This document shows positions 34,691 through 45,039 of a stretch of 64,000 nucleotides of DNA, piece after piece. The position numbers and the translations under genes were made by a program. The notes beneath the pieces are model-generated. The model was not told the DNA's origin, made no database searches, and saw nothing but the letters and a program-made list of their open reading frames with translations. This DNA is from Chiridota heheva (lineage: Eukaryota > Echinodermata > Holothuroidea > Apodida > Chiridotidae): contig JAIGNY010004486.1 in the NCBI GenBank assembly GCA_020152595.1, positions 1,204,001-1,268,000 of the forward strand. Reading direction: 5' to 3'. Within the stretch, counting starts at the first letter, position 1; every line of letters begins with the position of its first letter.

Positions 34691-36619
34691 AATGCTCTAT
34701 CACTTCCTATCCCAACCAGTTTGCTGATATCCAGGTTAAGAATCATCACGGATGCTCCGTCACTTCCTATTCCAACCAGTTTGCTGATATCCAGGTTAAG
34801 AATCATCACGGATGCTCCGTCACTTCCTATTCCAACCAGTTTGCTGATATCCAGGTTAAGAATCATCACTGATGCTCCGTCACTTCCTATCCCAACCAGT
34901 TTGCTGATATCCAGGTTAAGAATCATCACCGATGCTCCGTCACTTCCTATTCCAACCAGTTTGCTGATATCCAGGTTAAGAATCATCACCGATGCTCCGT
35001 CACTTCCTATCCCAACCAGTTTGCTGATATCCAGGTTAAGAATCATCACCGATGCTCCGTCACTTCCTATTCCAACCAGTTTGCTGATATACAGGTTAGA
35101 ATCATCACCGATGCTCTATCACTTCCTATCCCAACCAGTTTGCTGATATCCAGGTTAAGAATCATCACCGATGCTCCGTCACTTCCTATTCCAACCAGTT
35201 TACTGATATCCAGGTTAAGAATCATCACCGATGCTCTGTCACTTACTATCCCAACCAGTTTGCTGATCTCCAGGTTAAGAATCATCACGGATGCTCCGTC
35301 ACTTCCTATCCCAACCAGTTTGCTGATATACAGGTTAAGAATCATCACGGATGCTCTATCACTTCCTATCCCAACCAGTTTGCTGATATCCAGGTTAAGA
35401 ATCATCACCGATGCTCCGTCACTTCCTATTCCAACCAGTTTGCTGATATCCAGGTTAAGAATCATCACTGATGCTCTATCACTTCCTATCCCAACCAGTT
35501 TGCTGATATCCAGGTTAAGAATCATCACAACCAGATGCTCAGGTTAAGAATCGTCACTTCCTATCCCAACCAGTTTGCTGATATACAGGTTAAGAATCAT
35601 CACGGATGCTCCGTCACTTCCTATCCCAACCAGTTTACTGATATCCAGGTTAAGAATCATCACTGATGCTCTATCACTTCCTATCCCAACCAGTTTGCTG
35701 ATATCCAGGTTAAGAATCATCACGGATGCTCCGTCACTTCCTATCCCAACCAGTTTACTGATATCCAGGTTAAGAATCATCACCGATGCTCCGTCATTTC
35801 CTATTCCAACCAGTTTGCTGATATCCAGGTTAAGAATCATCACTGATGCTCTATCACTTCCTATCCCAACCAGTTTGCTGATATCCAGTTTAAGAATCAT
35901 CACCGATGCTCCGTCACTTCCTATCCCAACCAGTTTGCTGATATACAGGTTAAGAATCATCACGGATGCTCCGTCACTTCCTATCCCAACCAGTTTACTG
36001 ATATCCAGGTTAAGAATCATCACGGATGCTCCGTCACTTCCTATCCCAACCAGTTTGCTGATATCCAGGTTAAGAATCATCACTTATGCTCCGTCACTTC
36101 CTATTCCAACCACTTTGCTGATATACAGGTTAAGAATCATCACCGATGCTCTATCACTTCCTATCCCAACCAGTTTGCTGATCTCCAGATTAAAAATCAT
36201 CACTGATGCTCCGTCACTTCCTATCCCAACCAGTTTGCTGATATACAGGTTAAGAATCATCATCGATGCTCCGTCACTTCCTATCCCAACCAGTTTACTG
36301 ATATTCAGGTTAAGAATCATCACAGATGCTCCGTCACTTACTATCCCAACCAGTTTGCTGATATACAGGTTAAGAATCTGCCGATGCTCCATCACTTCCT
36401 ATCCCAACCAGTTTACTGATATCCAGGTTAAGAATCATCACGGATGCTCCGTCACTTCCTATTCCAACCAGTTTATTGATATCCAGGTTAAGAATCATCA
36501 CTGATGCTCCGTCATTTCCTATCCCAACCAGTTTGCTGATCTCCAGGTTAAAAATCATCACTGATGCTCCGTCACTTCCTATCCCAACCAGTTTGCTGAT
36601 ATCCAGGTTAAGAATCATC
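34690..36619 (-). repeat. 60-bp tandem expansion of a transposase coding segment, about 32 copies
   Basis: The unit length is exactly 60 bp (20 codons). The minus strand reads NLDISKLVGIGSDGASVMIL per unit, the hAT segment holding the putative catalytic Asp (G-S-D-G-A-S). Sites alternate between units (GCTCCGTC/GCTCTATC, TATTCC/TATCCC, TCACCG/TCACGG/TCACTG). Phase breaks are few: a 1-bp loss near 35098, a partial unit near 35525-35560 and a short deletion near 36378. The first copy on the low side continues into genuine transposase sequence. Plus-strand ORFs (34625-35146, 35575-36504) are shadows. Confidence 0.97.
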
Positions 36620-36627
36620 AATTTTAG

Positions 36628-37011
36628 TCAATTGTTTATATGGGCACCTGGAATGTTATCCTTTGCCATGTAATATATGGTCTGAAAGACTTTAATGGCA
36701 TTATCAGCTGCTTCAATTGCAGAATTATCCAAAGAGTTTTGAATTAACTTTCTAGAGCCTTTGGCAGAAATAGAAGTGATATGAGCTTGAGTTCTATTGT
36801 GCTTTAACAAAGTGAAATGTTGTGTATCTGAAGCACCTTCTTGTGCAAGAGAATTCTTCATTTTTGCATCTTTGCAAACCTTGCAAAATACCTTGAGACA
36901 ATCCTCTGAAATATCGCTCCAATTAAATTCCTTTAGCCATTTGTGATATGTTGTTTCACTTACTGGAGTGTTTGCTTTTTGCAGCTGATTTGCTGGCTGT
37001 GTTGCCATCAT
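36628..37011 (-). pseudogene. hAT transposase N-terminus (TTF-type zinc finger)
   Basis: 127 codons. Residues about 24-60 contain KWLKEFNWSDISEDCLKVFC followed by KVCKDAKMKN, a W-L-x-x-F plus C-x-x-C pattern, with T-Q-H-F-T-L-L-K-H-N further on. This matches the TTF-type zinc finger that opens ZNF862-like hAT proteins. After IPGAHINN a stop appears and the catalytic region follows directly, so the part in between is deleted. Confidence 0.8.
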
Positions 37012-37225
37012 CTAATCTTGAACTTTCCCCTTCTTCCACATATTCTCCACCCCTCTTCCGTTTTATAAACCACAAATCCAAAGACATGGCTATAAAATTC
37101 ACTTTTTTAATCCTTTTAACAATAGCAACCATATCACATTAACCTCACACTAAATAAAGCACCACATGCTCTAACATCATAGAAAATATAATTAAATCAT
37201 TGCTAAATGTTTACACGTTCAAATT

Positions 37226-39316
37226 TAAGCTTGGGCGATATCGTTATATCGTATGAAAAATATCAATATTATCGAAATATCAATATGCAAATTATATGAT
37301 GTTATACGTAAGACATATCTACTGTTCTGTGCAAGGTTATCTCATTTCAACATAAACAAAAAAAAATGTACAAATTAACACAAATCACTGCAAAATATAT
37401 ACATAAATCTTCAAATAAACACCCATTATGTTTAAAACATGTTCTTTAAATGGTTTTATTTCAAAAGATTAAAACACAAAAACATTGAAAACGCTTAGGC
37501 CTCAGCAGCATTCGACAAAACGCCCGGGGCAACTAATATTTATGTCTAGGCAGGTTAATTTACAAGCTGATATGCCCGCTGGGCAACCATGTGTTCATAC
37601 AGCCTTGATTGATCCAAACTAATAGATTGAATTTCTCTTTAAAAAAAATTACACAGACTATACTTACTTATATATATATCTGATGAAAATTCCCACAAAA
37701 TAACTTAAATCAGACTTATATTCTTTTTATTTGGAGGCCTAAATATTTTGTTATATTACGAAATGATCTTAAACCTCGCCATAACAACTTCATAAACACG
37801 CATCCATACATAAGATGTACCCACACAAAACATATAATGTACAGAAATATAATCTAGGCCATGCTAAGCGCAGCTTGCTACTTTCAACCAATCATATCTC
37901 GCGTAAAAAAATCTCATGCATATTTATATCTATTCACTGTTTCTTGCCGAGGTCTGTTCTGCTGTGTTAATGCACCACACGCAATGGGCCCAATAACTGT
38001 TCCATGTACACACACAGTATTGTACAGGGCATACCATACGCTGTATATACTGTACTGTTACATGACAAACTTGACCTGCCTTTGCTACTTGTTTATGCAA
38101 AAGTTAATTGAACTTTTGTGTTGTTTTTTTAATTTTATGGAGCCTGTTATTGCTTTATATTTGTAGAGGATATATAGATTACAATTTCCACTGTACTTTG
38201 TAAGTGAAAGTCTTCATTATTTATACAGCATTATTCTCAGTAAATATTGCCCTAAGAAATAATTTACCATAACGTGCATCGCCTCCTCCAATATCATCAT
38301 AACTATTGTTGGACAAGTGGATTTTGCTTCGGGCAATCATTTCTGCGCATGTGTCTGCCAGGCGGGCAAGTGAATTTTTGGGCAATTTGTCGAACGCTGG
38401 GCCACAGCATAAGATTTCTGACAAAAATTGTTGTGAAACTGGTACTAAGCCAATGTTGTTAGCCTAATAAAAATCGGCTCCAATGCCTTTATAATTTATA
38501 TCTCACTTTTTCTAATGAATGTCCTACTGAAAAGGCATTATTTTGGTAGCATTTCTAGACATTCAAAGTCCATTTAAAAACAGATTATCCAATTTCAAGT
38601 CTGCTCCAATGTTCGTGAGTGTTACTCAAAAGAAATTGAGTGGTATCACTGTTTGTGTATACAGTATATAGTATGGTAGTTACATACTGTGTGTGCATGT
38701 GTATTTACAGTGTACAGTATTTGATCGATCTGGCAGAGGCCAGTCTATAAGTTTTTGACTTTCTGAATGAACAAAATAATGAGGAAACTTCAGTTTTGTC
38801 AGTAAATTGTCCATTAATGACTGTTTAATATAAAGATTGAGATTCAGTATTCCTCTGGAAGAAACTTGACATGAAGCTTAAGGATTCTAAATCTTATGAT
38901 TTTTGTTGTCTTTAACATCATAAGCCATCAAGCATGATGTTCAAGTATTGCACAATGCCTCTCTACTTCTGCAAATCTGTGAGTCAAATTGGTTTTTTGT
39001 CCGTGAAAAGATTTTGGGGTAATTGTTATCACAATATTGATGTTTTAATAAAAGTTTTATTATGACTGCCTAAAATTTTGATATCAATGAAATTTATTAA
39101 CTTTTTGTAGCTGTTTAATGAAAGATATTGAATGTTTGATAGTCATGTTAAGCTTTTTAATAGTTCATGTATTGTGTATTATCATTAAAGAACATAATAT
39201 CAATACGACCCTTAAACTCAATATCAGCCATATCAATATAGGTCAGGCCCAAGCCTAAGTCATATTATCGTACCCTAAACCTGTATGGGTCAATATCAAA
39301 ATATCGCCCAAGCTTA
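37226..39316. mobile_element. putative hAT-type element, 2.1 kb
   Basis: The left end TAAGCTTGGGCGATATCG and the right end AATATCGCCCAAGCTTA are 16-bp inverted repeats. Flanks TTCAAATT (37218-37225) and GTCATATT (39317-39324) agree at 6 of 8 bases, acceptable for an old 8-bp duplication. Inside each end are further TATCAATAT/ATATCG motifs. Near the right end, AGTCATATTATC plus CCCTAAACCTGTA occurs twice 62 bp apart, so the right end may be rearranged. It contains the unexplained minus ORF at 38221-38470. Confidence 0.55.
38221..38470 (-). CDS. unidentified exon-like ORF inside the 37.2-39.3 kb element
   Basis: The minus strand reads LANNIGLVPVSQQFLSEILC then CGPAFDKLPKNSLARLADTC and AEMIARSKIHLSNNSYDDIG to a stop after TENNAV. 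An acceptor-like TTTTTATTAG precedes it and a donor-like ATG|GTAAAT lies inside (near 38271), so it could be a ~200-bp exon. It is not needed by unk: the flanking unk exons join in phase without it. I do not recognise the family. It could be an exon captured by a transposon or part of its lost transposase. Confidence 0.35.
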
Positions 39317-39324
39317 GTCATATT

Positions 39325-40286
39325 ATCATACCCTAAACCTGTACAGGATAATATGAGCGTCAAATTATCGAACAGTACGGAGACCAAACATTAGCAAGCT
39401 CCAGGCTTGCATTAATACATACAACACAATACAGGAGGGAAGAAAAATCCTAGCTAATAATATCGTTGACAATTGACAGCCTGCATTTAAAACAACATCA
39501 AAACTTTCATGGACAGTGCACATGAATATACTAACTATATATACTAGCCTATGTGTTTATGTACTTGTCAGACATGTTGAATCAATCAGCCCCAAGTCTC
39601 ATAGTTGTGTCATTTTCCTTTTATTTCTGAGCAATTTAAAATCATTTTTGTGTGAAATAAAACTTTCAATTGCATCAGAGGTAAGATTTTCATGTAAGGT
39701 AATGAAAAACTCTGGCATAAAATTTCAGTTGCTATATCTAAATTTTACAACATAGGTACAGCATGTGTCATAACAAATTTCAGCCATAGCATAATATAAG
39801 ACAAATTTGTCATTAATGCGACAGAAATAGTTACGATATTGTACGAGTACCTTTGTCTCTGGGTATCCAATCCTAACACTTAAAATGTAATTGCATACTA
39901 ACAGTTTGCCTAAATAAACACAATTTGGAAAATGATCTTCCTCACAAAATGCAGACGATGAAAGCTTGTTTGAAAATACAGCTCTATTCTTAAGTAAAAT
40001 ACAACTTAGTTCCTCACATAAAAGCTTCAAAAACTTCCAAAAAATCAAAATGCAGCAAGACGACCTAATATTTCCACAAAACTGTGTTTTAAAGAGGGAA
40101 TCTTGTATCAAGAAAATTGCTTGACCTTCACCAATAGACCTAATCATACTAGTAACATCACACTTCCATGGCAGTAATTAATTGATTTGTCGGTGCACGG
40201 TCAGTGGTTGTGTAAACATTTTGACCAATCAGAAACATTGGATTGCATTCTATTTCTGATCTCCACAATAACATGATACCTGGCCA
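39325..40286. other. intron, nothing recognised
   Basis: AT-rich unique sequence. ORFs at 39516-39755 (+) and 39725-40147 (-) have no recognisable similarity or splice context. The latter is 140 codons with two Cys-containing clusters and is probably chance. Confidence 0.4.
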
Positions 40287-40290
40287 TTGA

Positions 40291-40392
40291 CCCTTACTCT
40301 ACCATGCGGTATCATTATCGCCGTTTTGGGTGCCCCATCTTTGACCCCACCTCCCAAGCCAGTTTTTAAAAAAGTGCTGCTTAAAGTAAGGG
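40291..40392. mobile_element. piggyBac-like MITE, copy 1 (102 bp)
   Basis: It starts CCCTTACTCTA and ends AAAGTAAGGG, inverted repeats with the CCC...GGG ends typical of piggyBac elements. It is flanked by TTGA (40287-40290, likely mutated TTAA) and TTAA (40393-40396). The interior TTTTGGGTGCCCCATCTTTG is shared with copy 2. Confidence 0.75.
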
Positions 40393-40523
40393 TTAATCAA
40401 CCTGCGACACGTGTGCCAACTCAAAGATATATGCAGCATATATGCACCGGGTCAATGAAATGGAATGAGCCCGACTCCGCTGCTCGGAAGACAAGAGGAC
40501 CCATCAATAATCAGTGTGCTTAA

Positions 40524-40624
40524 TCTTACTCTACACCGTGGCAAAATTATCACCATTTTGGGTGCCCCATCTTTGACCCTGCCACCAAAGTGCGTTTAAA
40601 AAAAAAGAGCTGATAGAGTAAGGG
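40524..40624. mobile_element. piggyBac-like MITE, copy 2 (101 bp)
   Basis: It starts TCTTACTCTA and ends AGAGTAAGGG, with TTAA on both sides (40520-40523 and 40625-40628). The same interior motif as copy 1 lies in the same orientation, 131 bp apart. Confidence 0.8.
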
Positions 40625-40701
40625 TTAAACAAAGGAGCTCCATTCACATGCTTCCAGTTATGCAAATATTTTAAAAGCATATCCCTTTCCACAAACTTTA
40701 G

Positions 40702-41347
40702 TTCCAATGCTCTACTCATGACACCAATGCTCTACTCATGACTCCAATGCTCCACTCATGATTCCAATGCTCTACTCATGACTCCAATGCTCTACTCATG
40801 ACTCTAATGCTCTACTCATGACTCCAAAGCTCTACTCATGACTCCAATGCTCTACTCAGGACTCCAATGCTCTACTCAGGATTCCAATGCTCTACTCATG
40901 ACACTAATGCTCTACTCAGGACTCCAATGCTCTACTCATGACTCCAATGCTCTACTCATGACTCTAATGCTCTACTCATGACTCCAATGCTCTACTCATG
41001 ACACCATGCTCTACTCATGACACCAATGCTCTACTAATGACTCTAATGCTCTACTCATGACCCCATACTCTACTCATGACTCCAATGCTCTACTCATGAC
41101 TCTAATGCTCTACTCATGACTCCAATGCTCTAGTCATGACTCTAATGCTCTACTCATGACTCCAATGTTCTACTCATGATTCCAGTGCTCTACCCATGAC
41201 TCCAATGCTCTACTCATGATTCCAATGCTCTACTCATGAATCCAATGCTCTACTCATTACCCCAATGCTCTACTCATGACCCCAATGCTCTACTCATGAC
41301 TCAATGCTCTACTCATGACTCCAATGCTCTACTCATGACTACAATGC
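40702..41347. repeat. 20-bp minisatellite, about 32 copies
   Basis: The unit is ACTCCAATGCTCTACTCATG, with AC(T/A)C(C/T)AA variants and occasional 1-bp losses. It ends 68 bp from the donor of the unk exon at 41415-41562, so in the transcript it lies just inside the intron after that exon. Confidence 0.97.
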
Positions 41348-41414
41348 TATATCTGATAGGTGGTTAAACAAAAATTGTGGTAACTGTCAAGAAATGTTGT
41401 TTACCAAGCCTTAC

Positions 41415-41562
41415 CAATAACGGATTCTACAGTATCGCTTGGGGGATAAAAAGGCATGGCATTTGCAGACATATTGCTACCACTTCCATAGACTTGATTC
41501 TGATTCTGGGAGGTGTGTGCTATAAGATGACCTAACGTGGTTCCATGAGAAAATACTGTATT
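41415..41562 (-). CDS. unk: unk exon: conserved FYPPSDTVESVI block
   Basis: 148 bp, 49 residues plus one base, starting NTVFSHGTTLGHLIAHTSQ and ending MSANAMPFYPPSDTVESVI-G. The last part matches the vertebrate UNK block that runs N-A-L-P-F-Y-P-T-S-D-T-V-E-S-V-I. The acceptor is TTTTTTTCACAG|AAT and the donor is ATTG|GTAAGG. It splices in phase 1 straight to the exon at 30892-31011, restoring ...VESVI-G-NALDDL, which shows that the unrelated ORF at 38.2-38.5 kb is not a constitutive exon. In UNK this region is disordered and carries short conserved motifs; I infer a protein-interaction role. Confidence 0.93.
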
Positions 41563-42349
41563 CTGTGAAAAAAAGAGTGGAAATTCTGAACATAAATATC
41601 TTGCAACAGCATTCTGAATTCACCACAACAACAAAATATATTAGCCCTAAAAATGGACAAAGAGACAACTTTTTAATTGATTGGTGTGATGCTACTTTCA
41701 GCAGTATCTTGAAAGATGTCCCTAATAAAGGAAAACCACTTCCAGATCATCAAAATGGAATCATTATTCACCCTTCGGCAAAAAATATAATGCAGTAAGA
41801 TACTTCCCTGCATGATTGAGTTATGGCATAAGCCATGCATGGCATTCAATGAATTACCCATACGCCTGCAATTCTTACATGTCAATATTGTTTCCATTGT
41901 TATCAAGTAAATTTTTATGAATTTTTACTTTTGATGAGACAACCTCAATTAATAATTTGGATAAATTTTAACATATTGTTGTTGCACTTATCTTATAAAG
42001 CTTTTCAAACTGATCTTGGCAGAACATGATTAATTCCGTACTTCGACCAATCAACTTCTGGGAGAATTTTCCCTTTGTAACCCAACCAATCAGCTGCAGT
42101 TGTTGAAGGAAAAATTCCAAGCAACAATGCACATGCGCATTACCTTTATACGCAGAAGCTTATTACTTTTTTCATATGCTTGGTCCTATACAGTGTAAGA
42201 TTCGTGCGACAGCCAAGAATCCCCAGTATTTGATTGGTCAACAAGGTTCTCGTAGTATTGATCCATTATGGTGGGAATCTTGGCCATGTGACCTTATTTA
42301 AAAGAGTTTTGCGGAAATTGCAGATTCAAATTTGAAAAGGTCAATAAAC
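41563..42349. other. intron, nothing recognised
   Basis: Intron upstream of the exon at 41415-41562. The plus ORF 41565-41798 starts inside the exon's acceptor region and has no recognisable similarity. Confidence 0.4.
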
Positions 42350-42775
42350 CATGCTCAACTTTTTTCCCCTTATAAACAAGATAGGCTGATCTATCCATCA
42401 AATCAGAATGATACTTTATTGCAAATTAATTTAGAGATTATCATCAGTCTATTATGTTTCCAATCTGTTTAAGAAAAGACTTTGTTTTTTTGCTATTCAT
42501 TCCCAAGACACTTCATTATAAATTCTACTTGGTTGTCAATTTTTTTGTTCTGTTTTTTTTTTTCTTTCATGCCAAAACAAATCTTTTAATTGCAATTCAA
42601 GCCTGAATGCATTTGTTCTACGCTCTTTCAAAACAAGTCTCCTTTATATAAAAATAGTTTGAATTCCCTTTCTTGGGCAAAAATCTCTCGTTCCCCAGTA
42701 GATGAACAATGCATGTGGTCAGAGAGACAATAGATGTGGATGGATGGATGGATGGACAGTACAGATGCTATAATT
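42350..42775. repeat. dispersed repeat copy, paralogue of 24595-25190
   Basis: Same order of blocks as at 24.6 kb without the internal duplication: CATGCTCAACTTTTTTCCCC, CATTATAAATTC, TATAAAAATAGTTTGAATTC, GAACAATGCATG, ACAATAGATGTGGATGGATG. It ends in a short (ATGG)n run. Confidence 0.75.
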
Positions 42776-42844
42776 AGCATAGAATCATGAGCATTGATAT
42801 GTATTTTCATTCGTATTAATACATATATGCATTATAAATGGCTT

Positions 42845-43505
42845 AATTACTTCAAAGTTGGATTATTGCAATGCACTATTGTATGGTTTGTCTGATACTC
42901 AATGCCGCAAATTACAAAGGGTACAGAATATGGCAGCTCGTATACTTAGCAGAACTCTTAAGTATAATCACATTACTCCCATTCTTAAGGATCTCCACTG
43001 GCTTCCCATAAAAGTACAAATAGAATTTAAAATTAATTTGTTAACTTTCAAGGCATTACATCATTTATTACCCAAGTACGTCAATGATTTACTTTCATTA
43101 TACAGGCCTAAGCGCGTACCAAGATCTCAAGATACCATAAACTTAGAAGTCCCTCGTATACTGTCATCCGGTGGGGAAAGATCTTTCTGCTGGGCTGCAC
43201 CACACCTCTGGAATTAACTCCCCATGGCCATCCGTTCAATCCAAAATCTCACAGGTTTCAAAAGGGCTCTAAAAACTCATTTATACACTCAATATTTTTA
43301 TTAGTAATGTTTTGTTTTTTGTTTTTAGTGCCTGTTTTTGCCTGTTTTGTTGTTATAAGTGTAAGTTTTTGTATAAGTATAAGTTTTTTTATAAGTACAA
43401 GAATAAGTTTATGTATAAGTATATGTTATATCTTGTTTTCCATTGTATAGTGCTTGTGAGCTGGCATATTTTGTTCTGAAATGAGCACTTTAAATATATG
43501 GTATA
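42845..43505 (+). pseudogene. CR1/L2-type LINE, 5'-truncated 3' end
   Basis: The plus strand encodes the C-terminal end of a CR1/L2-type reverse transcriptase: KLDYCNALLYGLSDTQCRKL, QRVQNMAARILSRT, HITPILKDLHWLPIKVQIEF, LLTFKALHHLLPKYVNDLL, then RSFCWAAPHLWN. The ORF stops at 43217, but the next residues (LPMAIRSIQNLTGFKRALKT) continue the family pattern to about 43305. The 3' UTR ends with TGAGCACTTTAAATATATGG, similar to the usual tail of these LINEs. The upstream part is missing, as is usual for incomplete reverse transcription. Confidence 0.9.
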
Positions 43506-43514
43506 TGATAATAT

Positions 43515-44075
43515 GCAGAGAACATTGTGAAATATAAGAGCACTGTCGTGAAATATGAAAGCATTGTCGGAAATATGAAAGCACTGTAGTGGAATTTGAA
43601 AGCATCGTTGTGGAATTTGAAAGCATCGTCGTGGAATATAAAAACTGCATCGTGGAATATGAAAACATCATTGTGAAAGCATCATTGTAAAATATGAAAG
43701 CATATTTGTGGAATATGAAAGCATCATCATGAAATATAAAAGCATCATTGTGGAATATAAGATCATCGTTGTGGAATATGAAAGCACCATCGAGAAATAT
43801 GAAAGCATCATTGTGAAATATGAAAGCATCATTGTAAAATATGAAAGCATCATCGTGAAATATGAAAGCATCATCATGGAATATAAAAGCGTCGTTGTGA
43901 AATATGAAGACAAGATCATCATAATCATTGTGAATTATTCAACATCAATGAAATATAAAGGCATCATTGTGGAATTTAGATCATCGTTTGGTGAAAGCAC
44001 CATCAAGAAATATGAAAACATCATAGGTGAAATATGAAAGGTTTGTTAAATATGAAAGCATCATCGTTGAAATAT
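43515..44075. repeat. 21-bp minisatellite directly after the LINE 3' end
   Basis: The unit is GAAATATGAAAGCATCATTGT with many substitutions (GGAATATAAAAGC, GTCGTGGAATTTGAAAGCAT). It starts within about 10 bp of the CR1/L2-like 3' end. ORFs 43668-43928 and 43708-44037 are periodic shadows. Confidence 0.93.
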
Positions 44076-44146
44076 GGTGCATTTGGAATATGAAATCCCT
44101 TGCGTTCAGGAAGACAAGATGGTTTAATCATTTGATTCTTCAACAT

Positions 44147-44240
44147 TAATGCGTTCAGGTAGGTGGTTTAGGTATGTTGAATCCCTCAACATCAATGCGT
44201 TCAGGTAGGTGGTTTAGGTATGTTGAATCCCTAACTCAAC
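44147..44240. repeat. 48-bp direct duplication
   Basis: TCAACAT(C/T)AATGCGTTCAGG followed by TAGGTGGTTTAGGTATGTTG and AATCCC occurs twice in tandem. Confidence 0.9.
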
Positions 44241-44418
44241 AGCTAAGGTTCTATAGAGATATCCACCGCTATTTGATACACCATCAAATAATTTGAAATA
44301 GCTAGTACGAAGTTATCATAAAATACTTTCATGTCAAGTTAGATTTTAGGTCAAATTTCTTCAGGGTTTTACTTTTTATTCTAATAATTAACAATAATTG
44401 TACATTGTCATAAAATTT

Positions 44419-44505
44419 AGTCATCAAATGTGAACCATTTGGCATTCCATATGCACTAGAAATAAGGCTATTGCTGCATTTTGTTGAAACTTTTATAATT
44501 TGTTT
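44419..44505. repeat. dispersed repeat, paralogue of 51757-51840
   Basis: Shared blocks are GTCATCAAATGT(G/T)AACC, GGCTATTGCTGCATTTTGTT and ACTTTTRTWAT. A GAGGGCATGA/TCATGCCCTC motif lies near each copy but on opposite sides. Family unknown. Confidence 0.65.
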
Positions 44506-45039
44506 TAATTACTAAGCAAACCTTTAAGCTAACCTAACTAAATCTATACCCAAAAATGCTTAAAATTATGAAACAATGTAGTTTTTAACTTTTATCCTAA
44601 AGAGGGCATGACATGGGTCTTCATGACTCTCAATGGATTATTTGGACAAATTGATAGTTTGTTTAAACTTTTGCTTAACAGCACCACAACAGTGAGGGTC
44701 AAATTGTGCCTAAAAGTCTGGGATGATAGGAAGTATAGAAAATAGGAGGAGTCTTGAGAGAAGTACAGGGGCTAATAGCCAGCAAGCTGGAAGCGAGAGA
44801 GGAAGTGCATGGGTGCAAAAGTGGAGAGAGGGTGTGGGAAGGAGGGCTAAATATGGTTGTAGAGGAAGGCATGATAAAGGAAGCAGATAATTTTATCCGA
44901 AGGGCTGCTATTGAGTTGTGGGGGGAGGGAGGGGGGGGGCGGTTTGGGAAGCTCTGGGAAGGTTGTACAGTGGCAGGCAAGGAGGACATGGTGGAATGTG
45001 AGGGTGCAATTGCAATTGTTGCAGAGGGGTGGGGGGGGG

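Larger units (their letters stand above)
33581..37011 (-). mobile_element. hAT transposon remnant (ZNF862-like transposase), disrupted
   Basis: Minus-strand pieces appear in the right order for a hAT transposase: a TTF/BED-like N-terminal zinc finger (36628-37011), an internal gap of roughly a hundred or more residues, the putative catalytic-Asp segment (LVGIGSDGAS) expanded into a 60-bp array, a C-x-x-H motif segment (34459-34690), a middle region (34135-34428) and the C-terminal dimerisation region (33581-33950). Frameshifts and stops separate the pieces. Ends and target duplication were not found. It lies in antisense-free orientation to unk (same strand) within its 10.4-kb intron. Confidence 0.88.

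Noticed and set aside
34625..36504. Plus-strand ORFs of SLLISRLRIITDAPSLPIPT repeats
   Set aside because: They are antisense to the hAT-derived 60-bp array; the real ancestral frame is on the minus strand.
38221..38470. Ninth unk exon
   Set aside because: Exons 41415-41562 and 30892-31011 join in phase to restore the conserved VESVI-G-NALDDL block; inserting this ORF would break it. It could still be a rare alternative exon.
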